Assembly (NCBI GenBank): GCA_041685505.1
Contig: JAWLFQ010000003.1
Span: 20,407-84,406 of the forward strand
Length of the DNA: 64,000 nt
Origin: T1Sed10-7 sp041685505
Lineage (GTDB): Bacteria; Actinomycetota; Nitriliruptoria; Nitriliruptorales; Nitriliruptoraceae
Direction of reading: 5' to 3'
Below, one piece after another: positions 26,385 through 34,537 of this stretch (positions within the stretch are counted from its first letter, which is position 1; each line of letters starts with the position of its first letter). The notes beneath the pieces were generated by a model. That model did not search any database. It had not been told where the DNA came from and worked only from the letters and a program-made list of their open reading frames with translations. The position numbers and the translations under genes are program-made.

Positions 26385-27371
26385 TCACCGGTCGGCGTCC
26401 TCGACGCCGTCGGCGCGCAGCTGCTGCGCGCCGGGCTCGGGCAGCCCGGCGCGTTGCAGCACCGCCCGCAGCTCCGCCGGCAAGGGTTCGAACAGCTCGA
26501 TCCGCTCGCCGGTGACCGGATGGTCCACCCCCAGCGCCGCGGCGTGCAGGAAGGGGCGGTCGAGGCCCAGTGCCCGGGCCAGGGCCGCTGGTGCCCCGTA
26601 GGTGAGGTCGCCGAGGATCGGTGTGCCCAGAGCAGCCAGATGGACCCGGAGTTGGTGGGTGCGGCCCGTCCCCAGCTGGCAGGCCAGCGCGGCGATCTCC
26701 GCCTGCTGGCCGGCGGCGACCGCGGCGACCTGGACTGTCGACAGGGTCCGGTAGCGCGTGGTTGCCGGCTTGCCCTCGCTGACCACCGCGAAGCGCGTGC
26801 GCTCGCGCGGATCACGCCCGATGGGCGCCTCGATACGCCCACGGGCCTGTGCAGGGATCCCCGCGACCACGGCGAGGTAGCGGCGGGCGACGCGCCGCGC
26901 CGCCAGCGCGGCGGTCAGCCCGCGGAAGGCCGGCTGCGTACAGGCCACCAGCAACAGCCCCGAGGTGTCGCGGTCGAGGCGGTGCACGATGCCGGGGCGG
27001 TGGTCCTCGCTGCCGGCGGCCAGGGGGATGTCCGCGGCCCGCAGCGCGTCGACCAGGGTGCCGTCGGGATGTCCGGCGCCGGGATGCACCACCAACCCCG
27101 CGGGCTTGGCGACCACCAGCAGGTGCTCGTCGCGGTAGCGGATCGGTGGCAGCGGTGGCGGTGGTGGCGCGACACGTGGTGCGGGCGCGGCGATCTCGAC
27201 CACCTCCCCGGCACGCACACGTCGACTGCGGGCCACCACCTCGGCACCGATGCGGACGTCACCGGCATCGATCCGGGCCGCGGCACGGCTGCGTGGGACG
27301 CCCAGCTGCGCGGCGAGGAACACATCGAGGCGCTGCCCCGCAAGGTCATCGGTGACCTCGAGACGGTTCAC
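26385..27371 (-). CDS. rluD: 23S rRNA pseudouridine synthase, RluD family
   Basis: 328 residues. An N-terminal S4 RNA-binding domain (about 10-75, QRLDVFLAAQLGVPRSRAAARI) is followed by a proline-rich linker and the catalytic domain. The latter has LLVVAKPAGLVVHPG, GIVHRLDRDTSGLLLVA with the catalytic aspartate, YLAVVAG, and CQLGTGRTHQLRVHLAALG. It likely modifies uridines in helix 69 of 23S rRNA. The GTG start overlaps the lspA stop by four bases, the usual lspA-rluD pairing. Confidence 0.94.
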   Translation of the reverse strand: MNRLEVTDDLAGQRLDVFLAAQLGVPRSRAAARIDAGDVRIGAEVVARSRRVRAGEVVEIAAPAPRVAPPPPPLPPIRYRDEHLLVVAKPAGLVVHPGAGHPDGTLVDALRAADIPLAAGSEDHRPGIVHRLDRDTSGLLLVACTQPAFRGLTAALAARRVARRYLAVVAGIPAQARGRIEAPIGRDPRERTRFAVVSEGKPATTRYRTLSTVQVAAVAAGQQAEIAALACQLGTGRTHQLRVHLAALGTPILGDLTYGAPAALARALGLDRPFLHAAALGVDHPVTGERIELFEPLPAELRAVLQRAGLPEPGAQQLRADGVEDADR

Positions 27372-27949
27372 GGATCCGTGTGCTCGGCGCCGTCATCCGC
27401 TGCGGCGGCGGCCCGCTCCTCGCGCCACAGCGCCAGCACCAGCAGCACGAAACCGACGGTGATCGCGCTGTCGGCGACGTTGAACCGGGGGAAGCTGCCC
27501 CAGGCCACGAAGTCGACCACGAAGCCGCTGCCGAAGGCCTCGCCGCCGGCTCGGAACAACCGGTCGAGCACGTTGCCCACGGCGCCGGCGAGCAGCATCC
27601 CGTAGGCCGTGGCGGCCAGCAGGGAGCTGCTGAGGGGCAGGATGCGTCCGACCAGCACCAGCACGCCCACGGTGACGATGAGGAACACCCAGTGCGGCAG
27701 GGGCAGCCCGAAGGCCCCACCGGGGTTGTAGACCAGCTGCCACCCGATGTGGTCACCGAGCAGCGGCACGAAGCGACCGGGGGTCAGCAGCGCCTCGACC
27801 ACTTCCTTGGTGGCCTGGTCGATCACCACCAGCGTCACCGCGACAGCCAACCCGACGGCCGTGGCGTGCGGGTGCGGCGCAGGCGCCCCGTCCGCGTCCG
27901 GCTCGGGCCCCTGCTCGGGTGGTGACGCCGCGGTGGGGTCGTCGTTCAC
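27368..27949 (-). CDS. lspA: Lipoprotein signal peptidase (signal peptidase II)
   Basis: Aspartyl protease of the inner membrane that cleaves prolipoprotein signal peptides. 193 residues. After an extra polar N-terminus of about 30 residues come four membrane segments, VIDQATKEVV, the NPGGAFGLP loop, and the two catalytic motifs GAVGNVLDR and FPRFNVADSAIT. GTG at 27949 is 4 bp after the stop of the TraR/DksA gene and lacks its own good ribosome-binding site, so it is probably coupled to that gene. The C-terminal tail is charged. Confidence 0.94.
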   Translation of the reverse strand: MNDDPTAASPPEQGPEPDADGAPAPHPHATAVGLAVAVTLVVIDQATKEVVEALLTPGRFVPLLGDHIGWQLVYNPGGAFGLPLPHWVFLIVTVGVLVLVGRILPLSSSLLAATAYGMLLAGAVGNVLDRLFRAGGEAFGSGFVVDFVAWGSFPRFNVADSAITVGFVLLVLALWREERAAAAADDGAEHTDP

Positions 27950-27953
27950 CGGT

Positions 27954-28328
27954 TCAGCGACCCGTCTCCTCGCGACGCTTGCACTCCATGCACAACGTCG
28001 CGTAGGGGATCGCCTCCAGCCGCTCCGCCTCGATCGGTTCGCCGCAACGTTCACACAGGCCGTAGGTACCGGCATCCATGCGTCGCAGGGCGTCGTCGAT
28101 CTGGGTGAGCAGCCCGCGAGCGTGGTTCGACAGCGACTGGGCCGTCTCCCGCTCGAAGCTGGCCGAACCGGCGTCGGCGGGGTCGTCGTCGAAGCCACCC
28201 TCGCGCCAGTTGTTGACATCGGCTTCCGCGTCCAGATCCTCGACCTGGTCCAGGAGCTCCGCGCGCTCAGCTTCCAGCTCCTCGCGACGGGCGAGGAGCT
28301 GCTTGTCGGTGGGTCGTTTGCGTGCCAT
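27954..28328 (-). CDS. TraR/DksA-family zinc-finger protein
   Basis: 124 residues. A long coiled coil (about 10-85; ARREELEAERAELLDQVEDL and ETAQSLSNHARGLLTQID) leads to the DksA-type zinc finger GLCERCGEPIEAERLEAIP...CMECK near the C-terminus. The family binds the RNA polymerase secondary channel; this actinobacterial type lacks a clear DxxDxA tip motif. ATG at 28328 has no ribosome-binding site. A TATCTT hexamer (28344-28339) ends ten bases before it, so the transcript may be nearly leaderless. It leads the traR-lspA-rluD unit and is divergent from ileS, the order also known from Streptomyces. Confidence 0.85.
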   Translation of the reverse strand: MARKRPTDKQLLARREELEAERAELLDQVEDLDAEADVNNWREGGFDDDPADAGSASFERETAQSLSNHARGLLTQIDDALRRMDAGTYGLCERCGEPIEAERLEAIPYATLCMECKRREETGR

Positions 28329-28380
28329 GAGGGCGGGGAAGATAGCAGACGCAGCCGGGTCGACGACCGCACCCCACCCC

Positions 28381-28411
28381 CGACCGGCTGCCCCGACCGG
28401 CTGCCCCGACC
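28381..28411. repeat. 13-bp tandem repeat between the traR/dksA gene and ileS promoters
   Basis: CGACCGGCTGCCC occurs twice head to tail (28381-28393 and 28394-28406) followed by CGACC. It lies just upstream of the candidate ileS -10 (TAGACT, 28427-28432). It could be a binding site or a slippage-prone short repeat. Confidence 0.6.
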
Positions 28412-28426
28412 ACGCCCGCCACCCCG

Positions 28427-28857
28427 TAGACTGTGGCGGTCGCCGCATCGAGGTGTGGCGACGACAACGCGATGACGAGGACACGGCACCAGGAGCCGCC
28501 TCACCACGAGCGAGCCGGGACGGTGGAAGCCGGCGGTGGGGCCCGGGTGTCATCACCTCCGAGCGGCCACCCCGAGACCGTGTCCGGGCCCTGAGGGGAG
28601 CGGATCCGGGCGTAGGCGTGGACGGCACCGCACGACACGCGGGCCCACGGCCGGTGACCGGCGCCGCAGCGCGACCCCCCGCGTTGCCTCCGGTGCCCAC
28701 CCGACCGCGCGGCAGCGACGACGAGCGGGTCACCCCTCCCCCGGCGGGTGTGACCAACGAGGGTGGTACCGCGGTCCGGCGTCCCCCGCCCGGATCGTCC
28801 CTCGGGAGCGTGTACGCGCCGTCCCGCGCGGACGGCACCGACCCGAGGACCACGACG
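28427..28857 (+). promoter_or_regulatory. T-box riboswitch leader of ileS with candidate promoter
   Basis: A TAGACT hexamer at 28427-28432 would start a transcript near 28439. The leader contains the hallmark T-box sequence AGGGTGGTACCGCG at 28760-28773. Its TGGT bulge (28764-28767) suits the ACCA end of tRNA-Ile. GACC (28752-28755) and GGTC (28773-28776) close the antisequestrator stem. Stem I is supported by GGACACGG (28479-28486) pairing with CCGTGTCC (28578-28585), and it contains an ATC isoleucine codon at 28552-28554, the likely specifier. GGTCC at 28773-28777 can instead pair with GGACC (28847-28851) in the ribosome-binding site, and no terminator is seen. A translational switch is therefore likely: uncharged tRNA-Ile would free the ribosome-binding site. 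This is the usual actinobacterial arrangement for ileS. Confidence 0.9.
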
Positions 28858-31800
28858 ATGCCCGATCCGACCGCCACCTCGATGCCCGCCAGTGGCTCCC
28901 CGTCGGCCCACCCGCAGCCGGCTGACGGCGGGGCCGACGCACCCGCGCAGCGGATGTGGCCCGAGGTCGCACCCCGCCCCGACCTGCCGAGCCTCGAGCA
29001 GGACGTGCTCACACTGTGGCGCGACCGGGACGTGTTCGCGCGCAGCCTCGCCCAGCGCGAAGGCGCACCCGACTGGTCGTTCTACGAGGGCCCGCCCACG
29101 GCCAACGGCATGCCCGGGACCCACCACGTGGAAGCGAGGGTGTTCAAGGACATCTTCCCGCGCTACCGCACCATGAAGGGCCTGTCGGTGCGTCGCAAGG
29201 GCGGCTGGGACTGCCACGGCCTGCCCGTGGAGCTCGAGGTGGAACGCGAGCTCGGGCTGGACTCCAAGGCCGACATCGAGGCCTTCGGCATCGAGGCCTT
29301 CAACGCGCGCTGCCGTGAGTCGGTGCTGCGCTACGTCGGCGCCTTCGAGGACCTCACCGAGCGCATCGGCTTCTGGATCGACACCGACGACGCCTACCGC
29401 ACCATGGACGCCACCTACGTCGAGAGCCTGTGGTGGGCGCTGAAGACGCTGTGGGAGCGGGACCTGATCTTCCAGGACCACCGGGTCGCGCCCTACTGCG
29501 GTCGGTGCGGCACGGCCCTGTCCGACGCCGAGGTCGCCCAGGGCTACCAGGAGGTGGACGACCCCTCGGTCTACGTCCGCTTCCCCGTCACCGACGGGCC
29601 CCTGGCCGCGGAGGGCGCGGCACTGGTGGTGTGGACCACGACACCCTGGACCCTGCCCTCCAACACCGCCTGCGCCGTGGGGAGCGACATCGTCTACGAG
29701 CTGGTCCGCACCTCGGCCTTCGGGGTGGAGGACGAGCTGCTGGTGCTGGCCCGTGCGCGGCGCGAGGCCGTGCTCGGTGCGGATGCCGAGGTCGTGCGCA
29801 CCGTGGCGCCCGAGGAGCTGGTCGGTACCCACTACCAGCGTCCCTTCGACTTCGTGCCGCTGCCCGAGGACGCCGACACCCACCGGCTGGTCACCGCCGA
29901 CTTCGTGACCACCGCCGACGGGTCGGGGATCGTCCACCTCGCCCCCGCCTTCGGCGCCGACGACATGGCCGTCGGCCGCGCACACGGCTTCCCCGTGCTC
30001 AACCCCGTGGACGCCACCGGCAGCTTCACGATCGGCCCCTGGGCCGGGGTGTTCGTCAAGGACGCCGACGAGTCGCTGGCCAGGGACCTGGCCCAGCGCG
30101 GCCTGCTGCTCGAGCAGCGGACCTACACCCACACCTACCCCTTCTGCTGGCGGTGCCGGCGGCCGCTGCTGTACTGGGCCAAGCCCTCGTGGTACATCCG
30201 CACCACCGCCAAGCGCGACCAGCTGCTGGCCAACAACGCACAGATCGACTGGCATCCCGAGCACATCCGTGACGGCCGCTTCGGTCGCTGGTTGGAGAAC
30301 AACGTCGACTGGGCGCTGTCCCGCGACCGGTACTGGGGCACGCCGCTGCCCTTCTGGCGGTGCTCGCAGTGCGACGACGTCGAGGTGGTGGGCAGCCGCG
30401 CGGAGCTGAGCGAGAAGGCTGGCCGCGACCTCAGCGACCTCGACCCCCACCGGCCCTACGTCGACGAGATCACCCTCACCTGCGCCGCCTGCGGCGGCAC
30501 GGCCCACCGGGTGCCCGAGGTCGCCGACGCCTGGTTCGACTCGGGGGGCATGCCCTTCGCGCAGTGGGGCTACCCCCATCAGGGTCAGGAGGAGTTCGCC
30601 CGCCACTACCCCGCCGACTACATCTGCGAGGCGATCGACCAGACCCGAGGGTGGTTCTACTCGCTGCTCGCGGAGTCCACCCTGCTGTTCGACGACAGCT
30701 CCTACCGCACCTGCGCCGTCCTCGGCCACATCGTGGATGAGGACGGTCGCAAGATGTCGAAGTCCGCGGGCAACGTGCTCGACCCCTGGGAGCTCATCGA
30801 GGCCCACGGCGCCGATGCGCTGCGCTGGCTGATGTTCGCGGAGGGCAACCCGTGGGTGAACCGACGGGTCAGCCACAACCTGCTCGAGGACGTCGTCCGC
30901 CGCTTCCTGCTGACGCTGTGGAACACCCACGTGTTCTTCACCACCTACGCCGAGATCGACGGCTTCGAGCGCAGCGATCCCGCGCCGGAGGTGGCCGAGC
31001 GTCCCGCCATCGACCGGTGGGTCCTGGCCGAGCTCGCCGAGCTGATCGACACCGTCGACACCGCCCTGGAGCGCTACGACGTCTCCACCTCCACCCGTGC
31101 GCTGGAGCGGTTCGTCGACGATCTGTCCAACTGGTACGTGCGACGCAACCGTCGTCGGTTCTGGAAGTCGGTGCACGACGACCCGGCCGACAAGGCCGCT
31201 GCCTACCACACCCTGCACACCTGTCTCACGACGCTGTCCCAGCTGCTGGCGCCCTTCACCCCCTTCCTGGCCGAACGGCTGTGGCAGGACCTCGAGGTGG
31301 CGCCGCTGCGCGCCACGGGTGGCGGGGGCACGCACGACTCCGTCCACCTGAGCGACTTCCCCGTGGCCGACCCCGCCTGGCGTGACCCCGAGCTGCGCCG
31401 AGCGATGGCCACCACCCGCCGGGTGGTCGAGCTCGGACGTCAGGCCCGCAACGACAGCAACGTCCGCATCCGTCAGCCCCTGGCGCGGGCGTTGGTCAGC
31501 GTCCCCGAGGGGGAACGGGAGGGGCTGGCAGGTCTGGCCCACGAGATCGCCGAGGAGCTCAACGTCCACGACGTCGAACTCGCCGACGGCACCGGCGACC
31601 TCGTGGAGCGCAGCTGCAAGCCCAACTTCCGTGCCCTGGGACCGGTCTTCCAGCAGCGCGCGCCCGAGGTCGCCGGCGTGATCTCCGGGCTGGATGCCGA
31701 GCAGGCAGCGGCGCTGGCGGAGCGACTGCGCGTCGGCGACGCCCAGCTGACGGTGGGCGACGACGAGGTGACCATCACCCCGGAGATGGTCGAGGTGATC

Positions 31801-32142
31801 GAGCGCCCGCGGACCGGCTGGGCCGTGGCACGCGACGCCACCAGCTCCTTCGCCCTGGACACCGCCCTGACCCGCGAGCTGGAGGTGGAGGGCGCGGCAC
31901 GCGAGCTGGTACGCGCCATCAACGACCAGCGCAAGGCCGCCGGGCTCGACCTCGACGACCGCATCGAGCTGGTGCTCGCCGTCACGCCCCCCGAACTCGA
32001 CGAGGAGCTCGCTGCCGCCGGCCACTACGACGCCGTTGCCCGCGACGTGCTGGCGACCGCGGTGCACCGCGAGCCCGTCGCCGACGGCACACCGGTCGAC
32101 CTCGGCGAACTGGGCAACGCGTTGGTGGCGATGCGCACATGA
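28858..32142 (+). CDS. ileS: Isoleucyl-tRNA synthetase, eukaryote-like class
   Basis: Charges tRNA-Ile. 1094 residues. The HIGH region reads YEGPPTANGMPGTHHVEARV, a form shared by the eukaryotic-like IleS of Streptomyces and mycobacteria. Next come GWDCHGLPVELEVERELG, the CP1 editing domain with VVWTTTPWTLPSN and GSGIVHLAPAFGADD, zinc-type CGRCG and CAACGG pairs, CEAIDQTRGWFYSLL, and KMSKS in DGRKMSKSAGNVLDPW. An anticodon-binding domain and long C-terminal part follow. ATG at 28858 is eight bases after GAGGA, which the T-box can hide. The C-terminal stop overlaps the next gene as ATGA. Confidence 0.97.
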   Translation: MPDPTATSMPASGSPSAHPQPADGGADAPAQRMWPEVAPRPDLPSLEQDVLTLWRDRDVFARSLAQREGAPDWSFYEGPPTANGMPGTHHVEARVFKDIFPRYRTMKGLSVRRKGGWDCHGLPVELEVERELGLDSKADIEAFGIEAFNARCRESVLRYVGAFEDLTERIGFWIDTDDAYRTMDATYVESLWWALKTLWERDLIFQDHRVAPYCGRCGTALSDAEVAQGYQEVDDPSVYVRFPVTDGPLAAEGAALVVWTTTPWTLPSNTACAVGSDIVYELVRTSAFGVEDELLVLARARREAVLGADAEVVRTVAPEELVGTHYQRPFDFVPLPEDADTHRLVTADFVTTADGSGIVHLAPAFGADDMAVGRAHGFPVLNPVDATGSFTIGPWAGVFVKDADESLARDLAQRGLLLEQRTYTHTYPFCWRCRRPLLYWAKPSWYIRTTAKRDQLLANNAQIDWHPEHIRDGRFGRWLENNVDWALSRDRYWGTPLPFWRCSQCDDVEVVGSRAELSEKAGRDLSDLDPHRPYVDEITLTCAACGGTAHRVPEVADAWFDSGGMPFAQWGYPHQGQEEFARHYPADYICEAIDQTRGWFYSLLAESTLLFDDSSYRTCAVLGHIVDEDGRKMSKSAGNVLDPWELIEAHGADALRWLMFAEGNPWVNRRVSHNLLEDVVRRFLLTLWNTHVFFTTYAEIDGFERSDPAPEVAERPAIDRWVLAELAELIDTVDTALERYDVSTSTRALERFVDDLSNWYVRRNRRRFWKSVHDDPADKAAAYHTLHTCLTTLSQLLAPFTPFLAERLWQDLEVAPLRATGGGGTHDSVHLSDFPVADPAWRDPELRRAMATTRRVVELGRQARNDSNVRIRQPLARALVSVPEGEREGLAGLAHEIAEELNVHDVELADGTGDLVERSCKPNFRALGPVFQQRAPEVAGVISGLDAEQAAALAERLRVGDAQLTVGDDEVTITPEMVEVIERPRTGWAVARDATSSFALDTALTRELEVEGAARELVRAINDQRKAAGLDLDDRIELVLAVTPPELDEELAAAGHYDAVARDVLATAVHREPVADGTPVDLGELGNALVAMRT

Positions 32143-32720
32143 TGCGGCGCCTGGGAGCGGCGCTGTTCTGGTCGAGCCTGGCAGCCGGGATCGTCGGCGT
32201 GGTGCGGCAGCGACGGGAGGCGGTGGCCGTCGGCCGGGGCGAGCTGACGCGACCGTCGGCCTCGGCGGACATCGCGCTCGCTCGTCCGCAGCCGGCATGG
32301 GCACAGCAGCTCGGTGACTGGGTACCGCAGCGACCACGCACGCGGCTCGGCCGTGCCGCCGCAGCGTTCTGGGCGGCGCCGCTGACCGCCGTGGGGCTGC
32401 TGCTGGCGGCACTGTCCGGTGCGCGGCCGCGTTGGGAGCCCGACCTCGGCTGTTTCGTGGTGCGCGGGGCCGGCGGTCCCTCACGGCTGGCCCTACAGGC
32501 CGTCGGCGCCCACGCCAACACCGTCGGTCTGGTGGTGATCAGCCGCCGCGTGGACCCCGACCCGGTCCTGCTGGCGCACGAAGCGGTCCACGTCCGCCAG
32601 TCCGAGCGGCTCGGACCGCTGATCATGCCGGCCTACGTGTGGCTGGCGGCACGGTTCGGCTACCGCGACCATCCCCTGGAGCGCGCCGCGCGGCGCGGTG
32701 CGGCGGCACCTCCCGGCTGA
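32139..32720 (+). CDS. Small membrane protein with HEAVH metallopeptidase-like motif
   Basis: 193 residues, no assigned function. A hydrophobic N-terminus (about 5-22) and a second membrane segment (about 75-92) precede a globular C-terminal part. There a GLVVISRRVDPDPVLLAHE stretch leads into HEAVHVRQSERLG, an HExxH zinc-site pattern, then PAYVWLAARFGYRDHPLERAA. The HPLERAA glutamate could be a third ligand, as in gluzincins. I recall a widespread uncharacterised family with HExVHVRQYERWG and YRDNPFE, which this resembles. It overlaps the ileS stop (ATGA) and so is probably co-translated. A protease is only an inference. Confidence 0.7.
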   Translation: MMRRLGAALFWSSLAAGIVGVVRQRREAVAVGRGELTRPSASADIALARPQPAWAQQLGDWVPQRPRTRLGRAAAAFWAAPLTAVGLLLAALSGARPRWEPDLGCFVVRGAGGPSRLALQAVGAHANTVGLVVISRRVDPDPVLLAHEAVHVRQSERLGPLIMPAYVWLAARFGYRDHPLERAARRGAAAPPG

Positions 32721-32749
32721 CATCGCGCCGGCGCGGGCCCGCGGGATCG

Positions 32750-33574
32750 TCAGCCCCACATGGGCGCGTCGGGACGGTCCCGGGTGTCGGGGTCCTCAGG
32801 GGCCGCAGCCCCGGCGTCCTCGGGATGGTCGGCACCGTCGGCGTCCCCGTCACGATCGCCGTCACCCACGCCAGGCTCGTCGTCCGTCCCACCTGCAGCC
32901 TGCGTCGCCGTCGCGCTGGGTGACAACCGCCAGGGGTCATGCTCCGCGGCGTCGGGCTGTCCGCCGGTGTCGTGAGGGTCGCCGTCCTGCCCCGCAGGAT
33001 CCTGCCCGCCCGGATCGCCATCCCCGGCAACGCCGGGGTCCTCGACCTCCAGCTCGGCGAAGGGGTCGGGGAGCTCACGCAGGGCGGCGAGCTGTTCCTC
33101 GAGGTGGTCGCGCAGACGAGCCCGATGTCCGGCGTCGAGTTCCTGCAGCTCGCGCACCCTCTCGCGCTGCGCGAGCGCCTCGGCCTGCGCGGCGGCGACC
33201 ACCTCGGCAGCTTCCGCCTCGGCACGGGCACGGTGCTCCGTGAGCTCCCGCTCGGTGCGCTCCTGCAGCTCGGCGACCTCACGATCGGCCTCGGCACGCA
33301 GCTCTGCGACCTCCTGCTGTGCCTCGGTCAGGGCGCGGTCCGCAGCGTCCTGGACCGTGACCAACGTGCGCTTCAGCGCGCGCTCGCTCTCATCGGCCTC
33401 AGCGAGGCGGGCTTCCAGTGCCCCGATCCTCTCCTCGAGCGCAGCCGCCTGCGTGCGCTCCTGCTCGATCTGGTCGGCGAGGGCGTCGAGGAAGCCGTCC
33501 ACCTCGTCGCGGTCGTAACCGCGAGCGCGGGTGCGGAAGGCGTAGGCGACGATGTCCTCGGGGCTGTAGGGCAT
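32750..33574 (-). CDS. divIVA: DivIVA/Wag31-type cell pole and growth scaffold
   Basis: 274 residues. The N-terminal membrane-binding DivIVA domain (YSPEDIVAYAFRTRARGYDRDEVDGFLDAL) is followed by a long coiled coil to about residue 180, rich in Glu, Ala and Arg. The last 90 residues form an Asp/Gly/Pro-rich tail (GDGDPGGQDPAGQDGDPHD), probably disordered. In actinobacteria DivIVA marks poles and directs wall synthesis. GGAG lies seven bases before the ATG. It is the last gene of the division run and ends 29 bp from the convergent HEAVH gene; a CGCGGGCCCGCG palindrome sits in that gap. Confidence 0.93.
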   Translation of the reverse strand: MPYSPEDIVAYAFRTRARGYDRDEVDGFLDALADQIEQERTQAAALEERIGALEARLAEADESERALKRTLVTVQDAADRALTEAQQEVAELRAEADREVAELQERTERELTEHRARAEAEAAEVVAAAQAEALAQRERVRELQELDAGHRARLRDHLEEQLAALRELPDPFAELEVEDPGVAGDGDPGGQDPAGQDGDPHDTGGQPDAAEHDPWRLSPSATATQAAGGTDDEPGVGDGDRDGDADGADHPEDAGAAAPEDPDTRDRPDAPMWG

Positions 33575-33608
33575 CGTGGTGCTCCGGTTCGGCCGGTCGG
33601 TGGGAGGG

Positions 33609-33908
33609 TCAGAAGGGCAGCGAGGCGGCCAACGGCAGGAGCAGCAGGGAGATGCCGAAGAACACCACCAGGATGGACAGGTCCAGGGCGATCCCGCCCA
33701 ACCGCAGGGGTGGGATGACCCTGCGAAGCGGGGTCAGCACGGGCTCCACGAGCCTGCGCACACCCAGCTGGAAGGGCACCAGCGGTTCGGGGGTGCGGGG
33801 GATCCACGAGAAGATCACGTACGCGAAGAGCACGAAGGTGTACAGCTGGAGCAGCAGCACCAGCACCGAGGAGACGGGTCGGCCCGTCGCGGCTTGCGCC
33901 AGGATCAC
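33609..33908 (-). CDS. yggT: YggT-family membrane protein
   Basis: 99 residues with two hydrophobic segments: VLVLLLQLYTFVLFAYVIFS (about 14-35) and LDLSILVVFFGISLLLLPLA (about 75-95). Between them is the family signature FSWIPRTPEPLV...VEPVLTPLRRVIPPLRLGGI. YggT proteins are membrane proteins of unclear role, placed next to sepF in the division cluster of many Gram-positives. The GTG start overlaps the sepF stop as GTGA. Confidence 0.93.
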   Translation of the reverse strand: MILAQAATGRPVSSVLVLLLQLYTFVLFAYVIFSWIPRTPEPLVPFQLGVRRLVEPVLTPLRRVIPPLRLGGIALDLSILVVFFGISLLLLPLAASLPF

Positions 33909-34537
33909 GTGTCGCTCCCGGCCGCGGGTACGCGGTAACCGAGCTCGGTCAGACGCCGGCGCTCCTCGGATGAGATCCGCACCCCCTCGGGCACCAGCAG
34001 GAAGGCGCGCGAACCGACCTTGGTCAGCTGGCCACGCAGCGCGTAGGTCAGACCGGCGACGAAGTCGACCACCCGGCGTGCCGTCGCGGCGGAGGTGCCG
34101 GACAGGTCGAACAGCACCGCCTGGCCGGTCCGGTAGCGGGCACCGACCGCCTCGACGTCATCGAAATCCGAGACCTCCACCTGGGCGACGCGGGCGACCG
34201 CCCGGGAGGAGGAGCTGTCCGCACGCGGCGCCGCCACACGCAGCGGCCGCACGTTGTCGTCCACCGCCGACAGCGGGGCGGAGCGGGCGGGTGCCGGTGT
34301 GGAGGCTGCGGCCGGGCTGTCCTCCCGGGACTCCCTGGCGCCGCTGACGGCCATGGCGGGTTCGCCTGCCGGACGGTCGACCACGACCTCCCGCCGCGCG
34401 GCGCCGCCGCGCGGTGGCGCGTGCTCGGCGTAGGGATCGTCCTCCGGGACGAAACGCGCCGGCAACTCGTCGTAGACCTCGTCGGGCTCCTCACGCAGCC
34501 CGAGGTACACCAGGGTGCGGTTCCACATCGCGCTCAC
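33905..34537 (-). CDS. sepF: Cell division protein SepF
   Basis: Membrane anchor of FtsZ in bacteria that lack FtsA. 210 residues. The N-terminal amphipathic segment MWNRTLVYLGL binds membrane; a variable Pro/Ala/Ser linker follows. The SepF core (about 120-200) shows VEVSDFDDVEAVGARYRTGQ, AVLFDLSGTSAATARRVVDF, the GLTYALRGQLTKVGSRAFLL stretch and VPEGVRIS. GTG at 34537 is favoured over the ATG three codons later by an AAAGGA site six bases before it and by its GTGA overlap with the yggS stop. Confidence 0.95.
   Translation of the reverse strand: MSAMWNRTLVYLGLREEPDEVYDELPARFVPEDDPYAEHAPPRGGAARREVVVDRPAGEPAMAVSGARESREDSPAAASTPAPARSAPLSAVDDNVRPLRVAAPRADSSSSRAVARVAQVEVSDFDDVEAVGARYRTGQAVLFDLSGTSAATARRVVDFVAGLTYALRGQLTKVGSRAFLLVPEGVRISSEERRRLTELGYRVPAAGSDT

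Noticed and set aside
28318..29012. A long N-terminal extension of the TraR/DksA protein
   Set aside because: It would span the T-box leader and run antisense to ileS; the ATG at 28328 gives the family start.
28501..32484. A 1327-codon minus-strand frame opposite ileS
   Set aside because: Antisense shadow of ileS; also runs through the T-box leader.
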